DNA of 64,000 nucleotides from the NCBI GenBank assembly GCA_963845425.1, contig CAWJSC010000010.1, positions 682,001 to 746,000 on the forward strand, given 5' to 3'. Position numbers and translations under genes: made by a program. This DNA is from DATDAH01 sp963845425 (lineage in GTDB: Bacteria > Actinomycetota > Acidimicrobiia > Acidimicrobiales > DATDAH01). Below are positions 24,607 through 31,593 of this stretch, in pieces. The number at the start of each line of letters is the position of its first letter. The first letter of the stretch is position 1. The notes under the pieces were generated by a model. The model was not told the origin of the DNA. It made no database searches and saw only the letters and a program-made list of their open reading frames with translations.

Positions 24607-25155
24607 CTACGCCGAGGTGGGCGGGACCCGGCGGAGGCCGAGGTCGTCCAGGCGGGCCGGGGTGCTGTCGACGTCGGTGCCCAGGATGGCCGCGATGGCC
24701 TGCAGGTCGTCACGCCGGATGGTGAGCACCCGGCCGTTGAAGTCCTGGCGCTGGACCTGGATCATCGAGAGATAGCGGTTCAGCATGTCGGCCTCCGGAC
24801 CCATGAGGGTCTCGAGGCGGGTGAGGTCGATGATGATCGAGCCGAGCACGGTCTTGGCCGAGCGGCTGTCGGTGAGGTCGATGACCTCGCCGCCGCCCTG
24901 GCCGAAGTCGGGCATGGCGTTGCCGGGCAGGAGTTGGTCCACCGGCACGGAGTAGAAGCGGGCCAGGCGCTGGAGGCGGGGTACCGAGATGGCCCGCTCC
25001 CCTCGCTCGTAGGCGCCGAGGACCGACGCCTTGAACTCGTGACTGGAGGCGGCTTCGACCTCCTGGAGCGACATGCGCTGCTGGCGACGGATGGCGCGGA
25101 GGCGCTCACCCACCTTGCGTCCGTACTCCCCCGCAGGATCGATGTCAGCGACCAT
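24607..25155 (-). CDS. BldD-like transcriptional regulator with c-di-GMP signature
   Basis: The 182-residue protein matches BldD of Streptomyces in layout. The XRE-type DNA-binding domain contains KVGERLRAIRRQQRMSLQEV and LGAYERGERAISVPRLQRLA. A Gly/Asp-rich linker precedes the C-terminal domain. There the c-di-GMP signature of BldD (RxD-x8-RxxD) is kept as RQD and RRDD eight residues apart (QRQDFNGRVLTIRRDDLQ). BldD dimerises on c-di-GMP to repress developmental genes. The start is ATG 25155 with an AAGGGG Shine-Dalgarno. A perfect palindrome lies at the predicted transcription start, suggesting autoregulation. Confidence 0.85.
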   Translation of the reverse strand: MVADIDPAGEYGRKVGERLRAIRRQQRMSLQEVEAASSHEFKASVLGAYERGERAISVPRLQRLARFYSVPVDQLLPGNAMPDFGQGGGEVIDLTDSRSAKTVLGSIIIDLTRLETLMGPEADMLNRYLSMIQVQRQDFNGRVLTIRRDDLQAIAAILGTDVDSTPARLDDLGLRRVPPTSA

Positions 25156-25202
25156 GTGCCCCTTCACCCTCTCTGGTAGGGGCCTCTGGACGACCACCCA
25201 CC

Positions 25203-25219
25203 GTGTGAGTTCCTCACAC
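25203..25219 (-). promoter_or_regulatory. Palindromic operator before the BldD-like gene
   Basis: GTGTGAG and CTCACAC form a perfect 7-base inverted repeat with a 3-base spacer, 48-64 bases before ATG 25155 and just after the predicted -10 box. Its GTGA/TCAC core resembles the known BldD box, so autorepression is likely. Confidence 0.5.
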
Positions 25220-25226
25220 GACGAAC

Positions 25227-25256
25227 ACTGTACGTGTCCGGAAGGCCCGAGATCAA
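25227..25256 (-). promoter_or_regulatory. Promoter of the BldD-like gene
   Basis: On the minus strand TTGATC (25256-25251) and TACAGT (25232-25227) are 18 bases apart. The predicted transcript would start next to the palindrome at 25203-25219. Confidence 0.5.
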
Positions 25257-25269
25257 CCACGGTGAGCGG

Positions 25270-25950
25270 TCAGGCGGGCTTCACGACGCCGTGACGGAGC
25301 GCGACCATCAGCGCGCCGGCGGTGACGGCCGCCGTCTCGGCCCGCAGGACGCCCGGCCCCAGGCCGATGGGATCGGGCACCGCGGCCCGTTCCTCGTCGC
25401 TCCAGCCGCCCTCGGGACCGCACAGCACCAGGTGGTCCGCCGCCGACGGCGGGCGACCGCCAGGGTCGGCCAGGACCGCCCCGGGATGGTCAGCCAGGCG
25501 GTGCAGACCGATGACCTCGGGCAGCCAGACCCGCCGGCTCTGCATGGCGGCCTCCCGGGCGATACGGCGCAGCCGCTCGAGGTGGGGGGCGACCCGGTCG
25601 CCCTCCCAGCGCACCACCGACCGGTCGGTGCGAAGGACCACGATGCGGTCGATGGCCAGCTCCGTCAGCTTCTGCACCGCCCACTCGGGTCGGTCGCCCT
25701 TGGTGGGCGTCAGGCCCACGGTCAGCACGGGGGCCGGACGGGGCTCGGTGGCCACATCGCCCGTCGGGTCCAGCGCGGCCCCGAAGCGGACCGGCCGCCA
25801 CGACCCGGCGCCGTCGGCCACCACCAGGGGGTCGCCCGCCCGGAGGCGCAGGGCCTTCTCCAGGTGGTGGCGGTCGCCGTCGGCCAGGTCCGGGACCTCG
25901 ACGTCCTCGACGAAGACGAGCGGGCCGGCGGTCCCCAGCGGCGTGGCCAG
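25270..25950 (-). CDS. rsmE: 16S rRNA m3U1498 methyltransferase RsmE, probable CTG start
   Basis: RsmE methylates U1498 of 16S rRNA. The SPOUT methyltransferase part shows GLTPTKGDRPEWAVQKLTEL, RIVVLRTDRSV and the knot LVLCGPEGGWSDEE plus LGPGVLRAETAAV. The N-terminal PUA-like domain (GPLVFVEDVEVP, DRHHLEKALRLRAGD) is encoded upstream of the first GTG (25824/25827), but between the dnaJ stop (25957) and that GTG there is no ATG, GTG or TTG. CTG 25950 has a GTAGG sequence five bases upstream and gives a 226-residue protein of normal size. The rest of the operon is dnaJ and hrcA upstream. Confidence 0.88.
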   Translation of the reverse strand: MATPLGTAGPLVFVEDVEVPDLADGDRHHLEKALRLRAGDPLVVADGAGSWRPVRFGAALDPTGDVATEPRPAPVLTVGLTPTKGDRPEWAVQKLTELAIDRIVVLRTDRSVVRWEGDRVAPHLERLRRIAREAAMQSRRVWLPEVIGLHRLADHPGAVLADPGGRPPSAADHLVLCGPEGGWSDEERAAVPDPIGLGPGVLRAETAAVTAGALMVALRHGVVKPA

Positions 25951-25956
25951 GTCGAC

Positions 25957-27090
25957 CTACTTGAAGGCTTCGCGGATGCGGCGGCCCACGCCACCGCGGG
26001 CCTCGGCCACCGCGTCGCCCCCCAACTGGGCCAGTTGGCGGTAGAGCGCCTCTTCCTCGTCGCTGAGATCGGTCGGGGTGCGCACGACGTACCGGACCCG
26101 CAGGTCCCCCCGGCCGCGGCCCCGGACGTGGGGCACACCCTGGCCCTTCAGGCGGACCACGTCCCCGCTCTGGGTGCCCGCCGGGATGCGCAGGTCCTCG
26201 ATGCCGTCGAGGGTCTCGAAGGCGACGTCGGTGCCCAACACGGCCTGGGCCGGGGTGAGCGGGACGATGGCGGACAGGTCGTCGCCGTCGCGGGTGAAGC
26301 GGTCGTCGGGTTTGACCCGCAGGTGCACGTAGAGGTCCCCGGTGGGCCCGCCCCGGGGGCCAACGGCGCCCCGGCCGGTCAGACGCAGCGTGGAGCCGGT
26401 GTCCACGCCCGCGGGCACGTCGACGGTGTACGTGCGGTCGTCGACCTTGCGGCCCTCGCCGTCACAGCCGCCGCAGGGCTCGGGGATGATCTGGCCGATG
26501 CCGGCACAACGGCCGCACGGGGCGGCAGTGACCATCTGGCCGAGGATCGACTGACGGACCCGGCGGACCTGGCCGGTGCCGGCGCACTCGGGACAACTCT
26601 GGGGGGAGGTGCCCGGCGCGGCCCCGGTGGCCTCACAGATCTCACAGACCACGGCCGTGCGCACCTTCACGTCCTTCTGGACCCCGAACACGGCCTCGGT
26701 GAACTCGATGTCGACGGCCTGTTCGAGGTCCGCACCCCGCGGCGGGCCCGCCGGGCCCCGTCGACCGCCACCGGCGCCGCCCCCGCCGAAGGGGCTGCCC
26801 CCGCCGCCGAAGAAAGCGTCGAAGATGTCGCCGAATCCCGCCCCGCCGAAGGGATCGCCGCCCCCGGCGCCGCCGACGGCGGCATCGCCGTACATGTCGT
26901 ACTGCTGGCGCTTCTCGGGGTCCGACAGGACCTCATAGGCCACCGAGAGCTCCTTGAAGCGCGCCTCGGCCTCGGGGTCGCCGTGGTTGGCGTCCGGATG
27001 ATGCTCCCGGGCCGCCCGCCGGTACGCCTTCTTGATCTCCTCGGGGGTGGCGTCGCGACCGACCCCGAGCAGTCCGTAGAAGTCCGCCAC
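25957..27090 (-). CDS. dnaJ: Chaperone protein DnaJ
   Basis: This is a full type I DnaJ of 377 residues. It has the J domain with HPD (REHHPDANHG), the Gly/Phe-rich region, four zinc-binding repeats of the Cx2C type (CEIC, CPEC, CGRC, CGGC) and the C-terminal substrate-binding domain with VDVPAGVDTGSTLRL. It delivers substrates to DnaK and stimulates its ATPase; dnaK is not in the window. It starts three bases after the hrcA stop. The hrcA-dnaJ-rsmE order is common in Gram-positive bacteria. Confidence 0.96.
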   Translation of the reverse strand: MADFYGLLGVGRDATPEEIKKAYRRAAREHHPDANHGDPEAEARFKELSVAYEVLSDPEKRQQYDMYGDAAVGGAGGGDPFGGAGFGDIFDAFFGGGGSPFGGGGAGGGRRGPAGPPRGADLEQAVDIEFTEAVFGVQKDVKVRTAVVCEICEATGAAPGTSPQSCPECAGTGQVRRVRQSILGQMVTAAPCGRCAGIGQIIPEPCGGCDGEGRKVDDRTYTVDVPAGVDTGSTLRLTGRGAVGPRGGPTGDLYVHLRVKPDDRFTRDGDDLSAIVPLTPAQAVLGTDVAFETLDGIEDLRIPAGTQSGDVVRLKGQGVPHVRGRGRGDLRVRYVVRTPTDLSDEEEALYRQLAQLGGDAVAEARGGVGRRIREAFK

Positions 27091-27093
27091 CGC

Positions 27094-28137
27094 TCAGCCT
27101 TCGGTCAGCCGGGCGCTGAGGCGCTGACTGACGAGGGCCACGGCGGCCAGAGCCTGCGGGTAATCCATCCGGGTCGGCCCGAGGACACCGATCGTGCCCG
27201 CCGGCACGCCGCCGATCTCGTACGGCGAGACGACGAGGGCGCACTCCTCGAGCGGGGCCATCCCCGTCTCGGTGCCGATGGCGACGGTCAGGCCCCGGGA
27301 CATGACGTCCCGCAGCAGGCTGACCACGACCAGCTGCTGTTCGAGGATCCCGAGGATCTCCCGCACCGTCTCGACCGCGTCGAAGGAGGAGGCCACCCGG
27401 GACGCACCGTCGACGAAGACGTGCTCGGCATCGTGGGTCTGGGTGTCGCCGCCCATCAGCTCGAGGGCCGTGGCCACCAAGCCGTCGACGGCCGGCAGCC
27501 CGGCGAGCGGTGCCGGGCCGAGACCCGAGGTGGGTCGGCCCTCGGTGTGGGCGGACAACTGAGCCTGGGCCCGGGCCACCTCGGCCTCACCCACGGCTTC
27601 CGCCAGCTCGATGGTGTGCTTCTCGACCACGCCGTTGGCCAGCACCACGACCACGAGCACGACTCGCTCGGTCAGGGCCACGAGCTGGGTGGAGCGCACC
27701 TGGCTGGCGTCGTAGGGAGGGCCGAGGACCACTGCGGCGCAGTCGGTCAGGTTGGCCAGCAGGCCGCTGGTCTGGCCCAGCATCCGTTCGATCTCACCGT
27801 GGGCCCGGTCGAAGAAAGTGCGAACGCGCTCGGCGTCCGCGGTCTGCAGGTCCGGGGGGACCAGGTGGTCCACGTAGAAGCGGTATCCCTTCTCGGTGGG
27901 CACCCGGCCGGCGCTCGTATGGGGCTGGTGGAGGTAGCCCTCCCGTTCCAGCGCGCCCATCTCGTTGCGGATGGTGGCCGCCGACACCGCGAGGCCGCTC
28001 GAGGCGACCACGTGGCCCGACCCCACCGGCTGGGCGGTGTGGATGTACTCCTCGACGACGGCCCGCAGGACCGCCGCCTTGCGGTCGTCCAGCCCCGAGG
28101 TGGGGTGACTCGGGGACAGCGCTCGCTCCGGGGCCAT
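27094..28137 (-). CDS. hrcA: Heat-inducible transcription repressor HrcA
   Basis: HrcA represses chaperone genes through the CIRCE operator. The 347-residue protein has the N-terminal winged helix with VSAATIRNEMGALEREGYLHQPHTSAGRVPT split around residues 45-75, the GAF-like middle and the end VLGPTRMDYPQALAAVALVS. ATG 28137 is the usual start; GTG 28143 lies two codons upstream. No CIRCE inverted repeat was seen before this gene, so it may not autoregulate through that element. A TATCAT box lies nine bases before the ATG. Confidence 0.94.
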   Translation of the reverse strand: MAPERALSPSHPTSGLDDRKAAVLRAVVEEYIHTAQPVGSGHVVASSGLAVSAATIRNEMGALEREGYLHQPHTSAGRVPTEKGYRFYVDHLVPPDLQTADAERVRTFFDRAHGEIERMLGQTSGLLANLTDCAAVVLGPPYDASQVRSTQLVALTERVVLVVVVLANGVVEKHTIELAEAVGEAEVARAQAQLSAHTEGRPTSGLGPAPLAGLPAVDGLVATALELMGGDTQTHDAEHVFVDGASRVASSFDAVETVREILGILEQQLVVVSLLRDVMSRGLTVAIGTETGMAPLEECALVVSPYEIGGVPAGTIGVLGPTRMDYPQALAAVALVSQRLSARLTEG

Positions 28138-28146
28138 GGTCACCCG

Positions 28147-28152
28147 ATGATA
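28147..28152 (-). promoter_or_regulatory. -10 box of hrcA-dnaJ-rsmE
   Basis: TATCAT on the minus strand lies three bases before GTG 28143 and nine before ATG 28137. The leader would be absent or a few bases long. Confidence 0.4.
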
Positions 28153-28163
28153 CCGAGCGCCGT

Positions 28164-28697
28164 TCAGGGCACCGGGGCGCCGCCCACCTCGAGCAGGTAG
28201 CCCACCCCGGTGATGCCGTGGATCTCGACCCCCAGGTCCCGCAGCTTGGTGCGGGCCCGGCGCACGGCCCCGTCGACGGCCCGGTCCTCCCGCTCCTGGT
28301 CCGGCCAACCCGCGTCCAGGAGTTGGGCCCGCGAGACACAGCGGCCGGCCGCCGCCAACAACAGGCCGACGAGCCGGGTCTCGAGGTCCGACAGCGCCAC
28401 CCAGCGACCGGCCCGCCGGACCAGGCCGTCCCCGTCGAGGGTCACCCCCGCGGTCGGGGTGGTCGGGACCCGCCGAAGTTCCAGCCGGCGGCGCAGCGTC
28501 GTCTCCCGGTCCACGCGCTCGGCGTCCGGCGCGTCGACCGAGATCCAGTCCTCGTCGACTCCCCACGCCGTGGGCGGTGTGGCGCCGGTGCTGACCAGGA
28601 GCAGGCGGGGCACCCCCGCCATGGCGAGCTGCTCGCGCCGGGCGGCTTCCTCGGGCCAGTGCAACGGCACGATGACCTCGGCGCGGCGCGATTCCAC
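28164..28697 (-). CDS. Winged-helix regulator with shortened receiver-like domain
   Basis: This 177-residue protein is a paralogue of the regulator at 20563-21111. The N-terminus has WPEEAARREQLAMAGVPRLL, a short Pro-rich turn and DEDWISVDAPDAERVDR, corresponding only to the last part of a receiver and lacking a phosphorylation site. The C-terminal OmpR-type winged helix follows (VGLLLAAAGRCVSRAQLL, DGAVRRARTKLRDLG, GVGYLLEVGG). GTG 28697 follows a TAGGTT box by six bases, so the mRNA is probably leaderless. It stands between hrcA and the antiporter-GlnD-like fusion gene, on the same strand, 98 bases downstream of the latter. Confidence 0.75.
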   Translation of the reverse strand: MESRRAEVIVPLHWPEEAARREQLAMAGVPRLLLVSTGATPPTAWGVDEDWISVDAPDAERVDRETTLRRRLELRRVPTTPTAGVTLDGDGLVRRAGRWVALSDLETRLVGLLLAAAGRCVSRAQLLDAGWPDQEREDRAVDGAVRRARTKLRDLGVEIHGITGVGYLLEVGGAPVP

Positions 28698-28703
28698 GTC
28701 GGC

Positions 28704-28709
28704 AACCTA
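28704..28709 (-). promoter_or_regulatory. -10 box of the winged-helix regulator (leaderless type)
   Basis: TAGGTT on the minus strand lies six bases before GTG 28697. Confidence 0.5.
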
Positions 28710-28795
28710 GAAGGGTCGGGTGTCAGCCGAGTGTGGCCTGCGTGTCGATCCGGTGAGGGATTCCTGACGCGTGTCTGTCATCCCCGTCGGACGGA

Positions 28796-31504
28796 TCAGC
28801 GGGCGACGAGGCCGCTGCGGAACCGGCGTCGGGTCAGGCTGGCCCCCGCCTGGATGTGCTTCCGAACGGCGTCGCGGTCGACGTCGTTCAGCTTGTCGCC
28901 GTCCCGTTGGACGAGCTCGAACGTGTCGACCGCGTCGTCGCCGTCCTCGGCGATGGAGGCCGCCACGACGGCGACCTGTGCCGCGGTGAAGGCCGTGGCC
29001 AACTGGTGGAGCAGGCCCGTGTGGTCCAGGGCCTCGACCTCACAGATGGTGTGCCACGGCGAGCTGCCGTCGTCGAAGTGGATGCGGGCCGACGGCAACG
29101 GGTCCGCCTCCAGCGGGGCCTCGAACGACGAACGCACCTCTTCGGCCAGGGTCTCGGCCACCGGTGCGGTCGCGCCCCGCACCTCGAACGCCTCGACCGC
29201 AGCGCCGTCCAGCCACGTCGCCACAACGGCCCGACGGACGTCGTAGGCCCCGGCGGCCAGCACCCCGGAGACCATGGCCAGCAGGCCCTGGCGGTCGCGG
29301 GCGCCGACGAGGACCGTCCAGGTGTCCGTCCCCGCGGCGAGCACCGCCACCCGGGCCTCGTCGGGCTTCGGCCGCGTCGCGACCAGGCGGGCGCAGGCGG
29401 CCAACTCGTCCGGTGTGACCCGGAGGACGAAGGACCGGGGCGCCGCTTCGATCCGGGCCGCGAGGTCGCCGTCGGCGTCGACTGCGGCCACCGCATCGCG
29501 CCGGCGTCGGGTGACCAGGCTGCGGGCGTCGGTTCCCGTCAGGCCCGTGTCGGCCAGGACCAACTGCACCAGCTCGTGGAGCTGGCGGAGCCGGTCGAGC
29601 TCCCAACGCTCCTGGTCCGACTGGCGCAGGGCGGTGATGACGTAGGCGGCCCGGGCCCGCTCGGGGGTCTCCACGTGGGTGGCCAGGGGCAGCACGGCGG
29701 ACTCGGTCAGCGCGGACGGACGATGGGCAGCCGACCACAGCAACACGTCACCGTCTTCGGCCAGGTCCCGGACGCGACGGGCCCTCGAGGCGTCGAACCC
29801 GATGCGCCCCGCCGTGGCCTCGGCGACCTCGGCCCGGTTGGAGCCACCATCGGTGGCCTCCACCGCCAGGAGGGCGATGAGCATGGCGTCGACATCGTCG
29901 AGTCGTCCCGCCTCCAGGGCCAGCGGGTCGTCGCCGTCCAGCGTGCGCAGCCGCTCGATCGACCGTAGGCGGAAGGCGGCACTGGCGTCGACGAAGACCT
30001 GATCGGCCTCCCGGTCCCGCATGGCCCGCTCGATCTCGGGCAGCGCCCCGCCCAGCACCCCGGCCGTCAGCAGGAAGCGCCAGGACCGGGCATTGCCCCG
30101 TTCGACGACGTCGAGCAGGGCCTCGCGGGCCTCGTCGTCCCACACCATGGCCTCGGCGGGAACGGCGCTCAGCCAGGACAAGAGCGTCTGGGTCGGCCGG
30201 AGCCGCCCGGCCAGGACGGCGGCCCGCAGCCCGAGGACCAGTCCTCGGCGGTTCGGCGGATCGGCGGCGAGGTCGATGTCCTCGCCGCCCACCCGCAGCC
30301 AACCGCCCACGGGGGCAGGGGTGTCGGCGGGCGGACCGACGGGCACCGCCATCGCGCTCACGCGGCCGTACCGCATCTTGAGCAGCGGGGGCGTGATCAG
30401 CGTGGTGACGAGCACGACGAGCAGCAGCGCGGCATAGAGCTCGTCGCCCAGCACCCCGGCCTGGAGGCCGATGGTCGCGAAGATGAGACCGACCTCGCCG
30501 CGGGGCAGCATGCCGAGGCCGATGAGCCACTTGTCGCTGCGACTACCGAACGCCCCGAAGGCCGCGACCAGCTTGCCGATGACGGCGACCACCAGGAGGA
30601 TCGCCGCGTCCTGCAGCACCGGCACCGAGAAGAAGGCGCCGACGTCGGCGTCGATGCCGATCTGCAGGAAGAACACGGGGATGAACAAGTGCCCCACGGG
30701 GGCCAGCTCGCGACTGATGCGGGGGGCCGCCTTGACCCGGCTGAGGGCGATGCCGGCCACGAAGGCGCCGACGATCGGAGCCAACTGGGCCGCCTCCGCG
30801 AGGCGGGCGAAGCCCAGGGCGAAGGCGAAGGCGATGGCGACCAGCGTCCCGGTCGTGCGGGAGAAGCGCTCGACGAAGTCGAACAGGGGACCCGCCAGCT
30901 TCAGGCCGGCCAGCCCGCCGAAGACCAGGAAGGCCACGGCGACGCCGATGATCCCCATCACCGACAGGAACGAGACCGACCCCTCGGTCACGAGGCGGAC
31001 CACCACGGTCAACACGACGAGGCCCATGACGTCGTCGGCCACCGCCGCGCCGAGCACCAGTCGGGCCTCGGTGGTGGCGAGGGCCCGCAGGTCCCCGAAC
31101 ACTCTCGCCGTGATGCCGACGCTCGTCGCCGTCAGCGCCGCGGCCACGAACAGCTTCGTGTTGAAGTCGTCGGTGACCGCACCCATGGCGAAGAAGCCCA
31201 GGACCATCGGGGTGACCACACCGATGACGGCCACCTGCAAGGAGGCCCGGCCGACCTTGCCCAGCTCGGCCAGGTCCATCTCCATGCCGACCTCGAGCAG
31301 GAGGAGGATGACCCCCACCTCGCCGAGGGTCACCAGCACCTCGTCGCCGTGGCTGACGAGGCCCAGCACGGACGGGCCGACGATGACGCCGGCCACGATC
31401 TCGCCGACCACGGCCGGGATGCCGATGCGCTCGGAGATCTCCGCCGCCGCTTTGGCCGCGACGAGCACGATCAGGATGTCGGTGAGGAACTGGGCGAAGT
31501 CCAT
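28796..31504 (-). CDS. Cation/proton antiporter fused to a GlnD-like HD-ACT-ACT tail
   Basis: Residues 1-380 are a CPA2-type antiporter with about 12-13 membrane helices and the ion-site pair Asp157-Asp158 in LGAAVADDVMGL, as in electrogenic NapA-type exchangers. Residues about 420-640 resemble the helical HD domain of GlnD (PII uridylyltransferase), but the metal-binding His/Asp of the HD motif are gone (ALLAVEATDGG). Two ACT domains follow: about 727-795 (WTVLVGARDRQGLLAMVSG) and 817-887 (HTICEVEALDHTGLLHQLA). GlnD has NT-HD-ACT-ACT; here the transferase domain is replaced by a transporter. In GlnD the ACT pair senses glutamine, so this may be a metabolite-gated antiporter. It lies next to amtB and a regulator. 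Confidence 0.85.
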   Translation of the reverse strand: MDFAQFLTDILIVLVAAKAAAEISERIGIPAVVGEIVAGVIVGPSVLGLVSHGDEVLVTLGEVGVILLLLEVGMEMDLAELGKVGRASLQVAVIGVVTPMVLGFFAMGAVTDDFNTKLFVAAALTATSVGITARVFGDLRALATTEARLVLGAAVADDVMGLVVLTVVVRLVTEGSVSFLSVMGIIGVAVAFLVFGGLAGLKLAGPLFDFVERFSRTTGTLVAIAFAFALGFARLAEAAQLAPIVGAFVAGIALSRVKAAPRISRELAPVGHLFIPVFFLQIGIDADVGAFFSVPVLQDAAILLVVAVIGKLVAAFGAFGSRSDKWLIGLGMLPRGEVGLIFATIGLQAGVLGDELYAALLLVVLVTTLITPPLLKMRYGRVSAMAVPVGPPADTPAPVGGWLRVGGEDIDLAADPPNRRGLVLGLRAAVLAGRLRPTQTLLSWLSAVPAEAMVWDDEAREALLDVVERGNARSWRFLLTAGVLGGALPEIERAMRDREADQVFVDASAAFRLRSIERLRTLDGDDPLALEAGRLDDVDAMLIALLAVEATDGGSNRAEVAEATAGRIGFDASRARRVRDLAEDGDVLLWSAAHRPSALTESAVLPLATHVETPERARAAYVITALRQSDQERWELDRLRQLHELVQLVLADTGLTGTDARSLVTRRRRDAVAAVDADGDLAARIEAAPRSFVLRVTPDELAACARLVATRPKPDEARVAVLAAGTDTWTVLVGARDRQGLLAMVSGVLAAGAYDVRRAVVATWLDGAAVEAFEVRGATAPVAETLAEEVRSSFEAPLEADPLPSARIHFDDGSSPWHTICEVEALDHTGLLHQLATAFTAAQVAVVAASIAEDGDDAVDTFELVQRDGDKLNDVDRDAVRKHIQAGASLTRRRFRSGLVAR

Positions 31505-31538
31505 GGGTCGTGGGGTGCAGTCTTCCTTCTACATGCAG

Positions 31539-31570
31539 CGACGGGTGCGGGCCGGAGCCCGCACCCGTCG
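31539..31570 (-). terminator. Perfect 14-bp stem-loop between second amtB and the antiporter fusion
   Basis: Arms 31539-31552 and 31557-31570 pair perfectly over 14 bases with a CGGA tetraloop, 23 bases after the amtB stop and 34 before the fusion gene. It may separate or attenuate the two genes. No T-tract follows. Confidence 0.6.
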
Positions 31571-31593
31571 CCGGTGTACGTGAGGTTGTCGAA

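Noticed and set aside
28138..28163. CIRCE operator at hrcA
   Set aside because: No TTAGCACTC-type inverted repeat is present upstream of hrcA in this window.
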